A stretch of DNA of 64,000 nt, from positions 992,001-1,056,000 of the forward strand of contig NZ_CP023695.1 of NCBI RefSeq assembly GCF_008704395.1. Reading direction: 5' to 3'. This document shows, piece by piece, positions 59,680 to 64,000 of the stretch (positions within the stretch are counted from its first letter, which is position 1; each line of letters opens with the position of its first letter). The notes below the pieces were generated by a model that was not told the DNA's origin, ran no database searches, and saw only the letters and a list, made by a program, of their open reading frames with translations. The DNA comes from Streptomyces alboniger. Lineage in GTDB: Bacteria; Actinomycetota; Actinomycetes; Streptomycetales; Streptomycetaceae. Made by a program: the position numbers and the translations under genes.

Positions 59680-60584
59680 GATTCGCCGATGTCCTTTCGC
59701 GTCGCCCGGTCGTGCTCGACGGCGGCCTCTCCAACCAGCTGGAGGCCGCAGGTCACGACCTGGGTGACGCGCTGTGGTCGGCGCGGCTGCTCGCCGACGA
59801 GCCCGGGGCGATCGAGGCCGCCCACCGCGCGTACTACCGGGCGGGCGCCGAGGTCGCCATCACCGCGAGCTACCAGGCGACGTACGAGGGGTTCGCCCGG
59901 CACGGCATCGACGCGCGCCGCACCACGGAACTGCTCCGCCTGAGCGTGGAGTTGGCGCGGGCCGCCGGATCCGGGCTCGGGCGCGAGGTGTGGGTGGCCG
60001 CGTCGGTAGGCCCCTATGGGGCGATGCTCGCCGACGGCTCCGAGTACCGGGGGCGGTACGGCCTCACCGTGGACGAGCTGGAGCGCTTCCACCGGCCCCG
60101 CCTCGAAACCCTCGCCGCGGCGGAACCGGACGTGCTCGCTCTGGAGACGGTCCCCGACACCGACGAGGCGCGGGCCCTGCTGCGGGCGGTGCGCGGCCTC
60201 GGGGTGCCGGCCTGGCTGTCGTACAGCGTGGCGGGCGCCCGCACGCGCGCGGGCCAGCCCCTCGACGAGGCCTTCGCGCTCGCCGCCGACGTGGACGAGG
60301 TCATCGCGGTCGGCGTGAACTGCTGCGATCCGCGAGACGTCGACGCGGCCGTGGCGCTGTCCGCGCGCGTCACCGGCAAACCCGTGGTCGTCTACCCGAA
60401 CAGCGGCGAGACGTGGGACGCCGGGGCCCGGTCCTGGCGCGGTCCCGCGCGGTTCGCGGCGGGTCAGGTGGCGGGCTGGCGGGCGGCGGGGGCACGGCTG
60501 GTCGGCGGGTGCTGCCGGGTGGGCCCCGCGGTCATCGCGCAGGTGGCCGCGGAGCTGGCGTCGCCGGGGCGGCCGACGGGCTGA
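59676..60584 (+). CDS. mmuM: homocysteine S-methyltransferase
   Basis: A 302-residue zinc methyltransferase of the MmuM type. Metal ligands are Cys216/Cys217 (NCCDP), Cys279 and Cys280 (GGCCR); the N-terminal LDGGLSNQLE is typical. It uses S-methylmethionine or S-adenosylmethionine to make methionine from homocysteine. The GTG overlaps the transporter ATPase stop. The sequence around its stop codon is duplicated just downstream (60591-60608). Confidence 0.9.
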   Translation: MRFADVLSRRPVVLDGGLSNQLEAAGHDLGDALWSARLLADEPGAIEAAHRAYYRAGAEVAITASYQATYEGFARHGIDARRTTELLRLSVELARAAGSGLGREVWVAASVGPYGAMLADGSEYRGRYGLTVDELERFHRPRLETLAAAEPDVLALETVPDTDEARALLRAVRGLGVPAWLSYSVAGARTRAGQPLDEAFALAADVDEVIAVGVNCCDPRDVDAAVALSARVTGKPVVVYPNSGETWDAGARSWRGPARFAAGQVAGWRAAGARLVGGCCRVGPAVIAQVAAELASPGRPTG

Positions 60585-60608
60585 GGCCCGCGGCCGACGG
60601 GCTGAGGA
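60570..60608 (+). repeat. 18-base duplication spanning the mmuM stop codon
   Basis: GCGGCCGACGGGCTGAGG occurs at 60570-60587, including the TGA, and again at 60591-60608, 21 bases further. Confidence 0.75.
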
Positions 60609-60710
60609 CACGGCGTCTACCTGCGGGAACGTCGCGTCGGAGGGTGACTGTCAGTGGTCGGGTGCAGACTGACGAGTACCTGAGACAACGACGTCGCGGA
60701 GGTGGCCGCC

Positions 60711-61796
60711 ATGGCCGATGTACTGCTGACCGTAGGCACGCGCAAGGGCCTGTTCATCGGCCGAAGGCGCGCCGGCGCCTGGGAGTTCGACGACAGCCCG
60801 TACTTCAACGCGCAGGCGGTGTATTCCGTCGCCATCGACACCCGGGGCCCCGCCCCCCACCTCCTCGTGGGCGGAGACAGCGCGCACTGGGGCCCCTCCG
60901 TCTTCCACTCCGACGACCTCGGCCGGAATTGGACGGAGCCCGCGAAGCCCGCCGTGAAGTTCCCCAAGGACACCGGGGCGTCGCTGGAGCGGGTGTGGCA
61001 GCTGCACCCCTCGGCCGCCGAGCCGGACGTGGTGTACGCGGGCACGGAGCCCGCCGCGCTGTACCGCTCGGAGGACCGCGGCGAGAGCTTCGCGCTCGTA
61101 CGTCCGCTGTGGGAGCACCCCACCCGCTCCCAGTGGATGCCGGGCGGCGGCGGGGAGGGCCTGCACACCGTGCTGACCGACGCCCGCGACGCCGGCGCGG
61201 TGACGGTCGCGGTGTCCGCCGCCGGGGTGTTCCGCACCCTGGACGGCGGCACGAGCTGGGCCCCTTCGAACAAGGGCGTCTCCGCGGTGTTCCTCCCGGA
61301 CCCGAAACCGGAGTTCGGCCAGTGCGTGCACAAGGTCGCGCGGGACGCGGCCGATCCGGACCGGCTGTATCTACAGAACCACTGGGGGGTGTACCGCAGC
61401 GACGACGCGGGCGCGCACTGGACGGACATCGGCGGCGGCCTGCCCTCCGACTTCGGCTTCGCGGTGGTCGCGCACCCCCACCGGGCCGACACGGCGTACG
61501 TCTTCCCGATCACCGCGGACAGCGACCGGGTCCCCGCCGACCACCGCTGCCGCGTCTACCGCACGGCCGACGCGGGCAAGAGCTGGGAGCCACTGAGCGC
61601 GGGCCTGCCCCAGGAGGACCACTACGGCACGGTGCTGCGCGACGCCATGTGCAGCGACGACAACGACCCGGCGGGCCTCTACTTCGGCAATCGCAACGGC
61701 GAGGTGTACGCCTCGGCGGACGACGGCGACAGCTGGCGGCTGCTCGCCTCGCACCTGCCGGACGTGCTCTGCGTGCGGGCGGCGGCCATCGATTGA
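60711..61796 (+). CDS. sialidase-fold/BNR-repeat protein
   Basis: A 361-residue beta-propeller protein with repeated S-x-D-x-G-x-x-W motifs (SDDLGRNWTE, SEDRGESFAL, DGGTSWAP, SDDAGAHWTD, ADAGKSWEP, ADDGDSWRL). The repeats match the VPS10/YCF48-type or exo-sialidase-like propellers. No signal peptide is seen, so a cytosolic, non-sialidase role is likely; the catalytic residues of true sialidases are not apparent. The ATG at 60711 has GGAGGT. Confidence 0.85.
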   Translation: MADVLLTVGTRKGLFIGRRRAGAWEFDDSPYFNAQAVYSVAIDTRGPAPHLLVGGDSAHWGPSVFHSDDLGRNWTEPAKPAVKFPKDTGASLERVWQLHPSAAEPDVVYAGTEPAALYRSEDRGESFALVRPLWEHPTRSQWMPGGGGEGLHTVLTDARDAGAVTVAVSAAGVFRTLDGGTSWAPSNKGVSAVFLPDPKPEFGQCVHKVARDAADPDRLYLQNHWGVYRSDDAGAHWTDIGGGLPSDFGFAVVAHPHRADTAYVFPITADSDRVPADHRCRVYRTADAGKSWEPLSAGLPQEDHYGTVLRDAMCSDDNDPAGLYFGNRNGEVYASADDGDSWRLLASHLPDVLCVRAAAID

Positions 61797-61823
61797 TCGG
61801 CGCGCGCGTTACGGCAGTAGGGT
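61793..61823 (+). promoter_or_regulatory. promoter of a leaderless ung transcript
   Basis: TTGATC (61793-61798), 19 bases, then TAGGGT (61818-61823), six bases before the GTG at 61830. No ribosome binding site is present. Confidence 0.5.
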
Positions 61824-61829
61824 GACGCC

Positions 61830-62507
61830 GTGGCACCACGACCCTTGCATGAAATCGTCGAATCCGGCTGGGCCAAGGCCCTGGAGCCGGTGGCCGAACG
61901 GATCGCCGGGATGGGCGACTTCCTGCGCGCGGAGATCGCCGCGGGACGCACCTACCTCCCCGCGGGAGCGAACGTGCTGCGCGCGTTCCAGCAGCCCTTC
62001 GACGACGTCCGCGTCCTGATCGTCGGCCAGGACCCCTACCCCACGCCCGGCCACGCGGTGGGGCTGTCGTTCTCGGTCGCGCCCGACGTGCGGCCACTGC
62101 CCGGCAGCCTCCTCAACATCTACCGCGAGCTGAACACGGACCTGGGCCTGCCCCCGCCGTCCAACGGCGACCTCACCCCCTGGACCCAGCAGGGTGTCCT
62201 GCTCCTCAACAGAGCGCTCACCACGGCCCCGCGCAAACCCGCGGCGCACCGCGGCAAGGGCTGGGAAGAGGTCACCGAGCAGGCGATCCGGGCGCTGGCC
62301 GCGCGCGGGAAGCCGCTGGTGTCGATCCTGTGGGGGCGTGACGCGCGCAATCTGCGGCCGCTGCTCGGGCAGTTGCCGTCGGTGGAGTCCTCGCACCCCT
62401 CCCCCATGTCGGCGGACCGCGGCTTCTTCGGCTCGCGCCCCTTCAGCCGGGCCAACGACCTGCTGGTGCGGCAGGGGGCGGAGCCGGTGGACTGGCGGCT
62501 GCCGTGA
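61830..62507 (+). CDS. ung: uracil-DNA glycosylase
   Basis: A 225-residue family 1 enzyme. The water-activating Asp68 lies in GQDPYPT, the catalytic His189 in HPSP, and the LNRALT segment is typical. It removes uracil from DNA. The GTG start has no ribosome binding site but a close -10 box. The next gene overlaps by GTGA. Confidence 0.95.
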   Translation: MAPRPLHEIVESGWAKALEPVAERIAGMGDFLRAEIAAGRTYLPAGANVLRAFQQPFDDVRVLIVGQDPYPTPGHAVGLSFSVAPDVRPLPGSLLNIYRELNTDLGLPPPSNGDLTPWTQQGVLLLNRALTTAPRKPAAHRGKGWEEVTEQAIRALAARGKPLVSILWGRDARNLRPLLGQLPSVESSHPSPMSADRGFFGSRPFSRANDLLVRQGAEPVDWRLP

Positions 62508-63520
62508 CCGGCCCGGCGTGGGTGCTGGGCGTGGACTCGGGGGGCTCCGGGCTGCGGGCCGCCCTCGCCCCGCCGGACGGCACGCCCCGCCGGGACCCGG
62601 CGCACTCCAAGGGGCCTGTGCACTCCGTGGAACCCGTGCGCTCCACGGACCCGGTGCGCACCGGGTCGCGCGGCATCGACGCCGGGCACTTCATGGAGCG
62701 GTTGCTGCCCATGGCACGGACGCTGCTGGAGCGGGCGGGCGGCGGGCGGATCACGGCTGTCGCGGTCGGCGCCGCGGGGATGGCGGCCCTCGGTGAGGAC
62801 CTGCGCGCCGAGCTGCCGTCCGCGCTCCGGGAGACCTTGGGCGTACGGCGCCTGGCGCTCGCGGCGGACGCCGTCACCGCCTACGCGGGCGCGCTCGGGG
62901 AGCGCCCGGGAGCGGTCGTCGCCGCGGGCACCGGGATGATCGCGATCGGCACCGACCTCACCGCCTGGCGGCGCGCCGACGGCTGGGGCCACCTGCTCGG
63001 GGACTGCGGCGGCGGGGCCTGGATCGGCCGCGCGGGGCTCGAAGCGGCGATGCGGGCGCACGACGGCAGGCGGGGCGGCTCCCCGGTGCTCCTCGCACGC
63101 GCAGAGAGGATGTTCGGCCCCCTGGCGGGCCTGCCGGGCCAGCTCTACCCCCGCGCGGACCGGCCCGCGGTCCTCGCCTCCTTCGCGCCCGAAGTGGCCC
63201 GCTGCGCGGCGGACGACGCCGTGGCGTGCGGCATCCTGCGGGACGCGGCCCGCCACATCGCCGAGGCCGCTGCGGCGGTCTGCCCGGCGGCCGGGGCAGG
63301 TGAAGTCGCCTTCACGGGCGGCCTGTTCAAGCTGGGCGAGCCGCTGCTCGCCCCACTGCGCGAGGAACTGGCCGGCCAACTGCCGTACGCGCGAACGGTT
63401 CCCGCGGTCGGCGACCCGCTGGACGGCGCCCTGCGCATAGCGGTCGAAATCGCCCGGGGCGGGCTGCGGCTGCCGCTCGACGCGCGCATGCTCTCCGTCC
63501 ATCAGGAAGGCGACAGTTGA
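62504..63520 (+). CDS. N-acetylglucosamine kinase-like BadF/BcrA ATPase family protein
   Basis: A 338-residue ASKHA-fold protein. The phosphate-1 motif is [11 protein letters not shown], with GTGMIAIGT and [24 protein letters not shown] of the GlcNAc kinase type. The GTG overlaps the ung stop. An insertion of four hexapeptide repeats (18 bases each, 62597-62668) lies just after the first motif. The sugar is presumed to be N-acetylglucosamine. Confidence 0.85.
   Translation: MTGPAWVLGVDSGGSGLRAALAPPDGTPRRDPAHSKGPVHSVEPVRSTDPVRTGSRGIDAGHFMERLLPMARTLLERAGGGRITAVAVGAAGMAALGEDLRAELPSALRETLGVRRLALAADAVTAYAGALGERPGAVVAAGTGMIAIGTDLTAWRRADGWGHLLGDCGGGAWIGRAGLEAAMRAHDGRRGGSPVLLARAERMFGPLAGLPGQLYPRADRPAVLASFAPEVARCAADDAVACGILRDAARHIAEAAAAVCPAAGAGEVAFTGGLFKLGEPLLAPLREELAGQLPYARTVPAVGDPLDGALRIAVEIARGGLRLPLDARMLSVHQEGDS
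62597..62668 (+). repeat. 4 x 18-base repeat in the kinase-like gene
   Basis: Units at 62597-62614, 62615-62632, 62633-62650 and 62651-62668 encode [18 protein letters not shown] and PVRTGS. Confidence 0.7.
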
Positions 63521-63601
63521 CCTCTACGTAATTCATCAGACAAAAACGGACTTATACCGCCCACCTGCACCCTCCCCGAACAGGGAGGTCCCGCAAGCCA
63601 G

Positions 63602-63607
63602 TAGCAT
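63602..63607 (+). promoter_or_regulatory. -10 box of a possible leaderless transcript
   Basis: TAGCAT lies eight bases before the ATG at 63616. An inverted repeat (CCTCCC-CGAACA-GGGAGG) lies just upstream near the -35 zone. Confidence 0.4.
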
Positions 63608-63615
63608 GCGGGCGC

Positions 63616-64000
63616 ATGAGCTCCTCCACTGGGCCCGCATCCGGCCTGCCCGTACGAATGCCGCGCCCCCGTCAGCCGGGCCGGCACCGCCGTCCGGAGC
63701 CCGTCGCGGCTCCTGAGGGCGCGCCCGCACTGGTCCTCGCCGTGCCGGGCGCCCCCAGCACCACCACGCGCAGCCTCGCCGAGGAAGTCGTGAGCATCGC
63801 CCGCTCCGAGCTGCCCGGCCTCGACGCCAGAATCGGTTACGTCGACGGTGAGGAGGATGCCACCGTCACGTCCTTCCCCGAGTTCCCCTCGCTCCAGTCC
63901 GTGCTCGCGCACGCGTCCGCCGAGCGTGCCGCCCGCGTCGAGCGGGCGCGGGCCGCCGGTGCCGAGGTGGCCGAGCCCGACGGTCCCGTCGCGGTCGTCG
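63616..64000 (+). CDS. CbiX/sirohydrochlorin-chelatase-like protein (3' end outside window)
   Basis: The first 128 codons of a longer gene. After a 36-residue basic, proline-rich tail, the fold begins with ALVLAVPGAPSTTTRSLAEEV, in the place where chelatases have the His-rich LLLVGHG strand, and continues with ARIGYVDGEED and FPSLQSVLAH. It resembles sirohydrochlorin chelatase-type proteins of Streptomyces, but the metal-binding His is not seen in the first strand, so the role is uncertain. Confidence 0.6.
   Translation, partial: MSSSTGPASGLPVRMPRPRQPGRHRRPEPVAAPEGAPALVLAVPGAPSTTTRSLAEEVVSIARSELPGLDARIGYVDGEEDATVTSFPEFPSLQSVLAHASAERAARVERARAAGAEVAEPDGPVAVV

Noticed and set aside
60711..61796. 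Secreted sialidase
   Set aside because: BNR-like repeats are present but there is no signal peptide or visible catalytic set.
63502..63912. Minus-strand 136-codon frame at the right edge
   Set aside because: Opposite a plus-strand gene with a promoter-like box; it has no recognisable motif.
1..64000. tRNA, rRNA, mobile element, phage or attachment site
   Set aside because: No cloverleaf with a TTCGA arm, no transposase or integrase motifs and no flanking direct repeats were seen.

Overview
The window reads as chromosomal DNA of a Streptomyces or close relative. It is extremely GC-rich, codons mostly end in G or C, GTG and TTG starts are common, many genes overlap by ATGA or GTGA, several promoters look leaderless, and the gene families are those of Streptomyces (RsbR/S/T modules, DUF5134, FprA-type reductase, DUF3311 plus sodium:solute symporter). 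I found no tRNA, rRNA, CRISPR array, insertion sequence or integrase. The window cuts a gene at each end.

Layout. 1-2.0 kb: an SDR gene (cut by the left edge) downstream of a DUF6421-like gene. 2.1-9.8 kb: a general stress control island. It holds an RsbW-like kinase, a SigB/SigF-type sigma factor, a GAF-PP2C phosphatase, a MarR regulator, and a five-gene, fully overlapping stressosome operon (RsbR, RsbS, RsbT, an RsbT-RsbX fusion, an RsbU-like phosphatase) with a palindrome at its probable transcription start. 9.8-11.4 kb: nitrobindin-like, hemerythrin and STAS genes; the hemerythrin gene has a SigB-like -10 box. 11.7-18.7 kb: a three-gene set of a NACHT-LRR NTPase, a large ATPase with an altered P-loop, and a membrane-anchored extracellular ligand-binding protein with no transporter.

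18.8-30.5 kb: an ABC-F protein behind a 14-codon leader peptide whose last codons can pair with the ABC-F ribosome binding site, a DhaK-DhaL kinase, an MmyB-type regulator, a divergent pair of PAP2-diacylglycerol kinase fusions (one with a lost phosphatase centre), GDPD, GNAT and VOC genes, and a type II NADH dehydrogenase with a Rex/CRP-like site. 30.4-39.2 kb: a catabolic locus (M20 hydrolase, aldehyde dehydrogenase, SDR, DUF3311, symporter, Ntn acylase) facing its FadR-type regulator, with a consensus operator between them. 39.2-49.9 kb: a MarR/FUSC efflux operon, DUF5134, two HAD hydrolases, a membrane metallopeptidase, a PAP2 phosphatase, TetR, FprA, ArsR/OYE and VOC genes.

50.0-59.7 kb: a probable peptide locus, with ROK regulator and M81 hydrolase facing a dipeptide ABC importer, plus a secreted cyclohexadienyl-dehydratase-like protein. 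59.7-64 kb: homocysteine methyltransferase, a sialidase-fold protein, uracil-DNA glycosylase, an N-acetylglucosamine-kinase-like gene and the start of a CbiX-like chelatase.

The most promising leads are the ABC-F leader, the NACHT/ATPase/receptor trio, the acylase locus with its operator, and the secreted PheC-like protein. All functions are inferred from sequence by eye; no database search was run.
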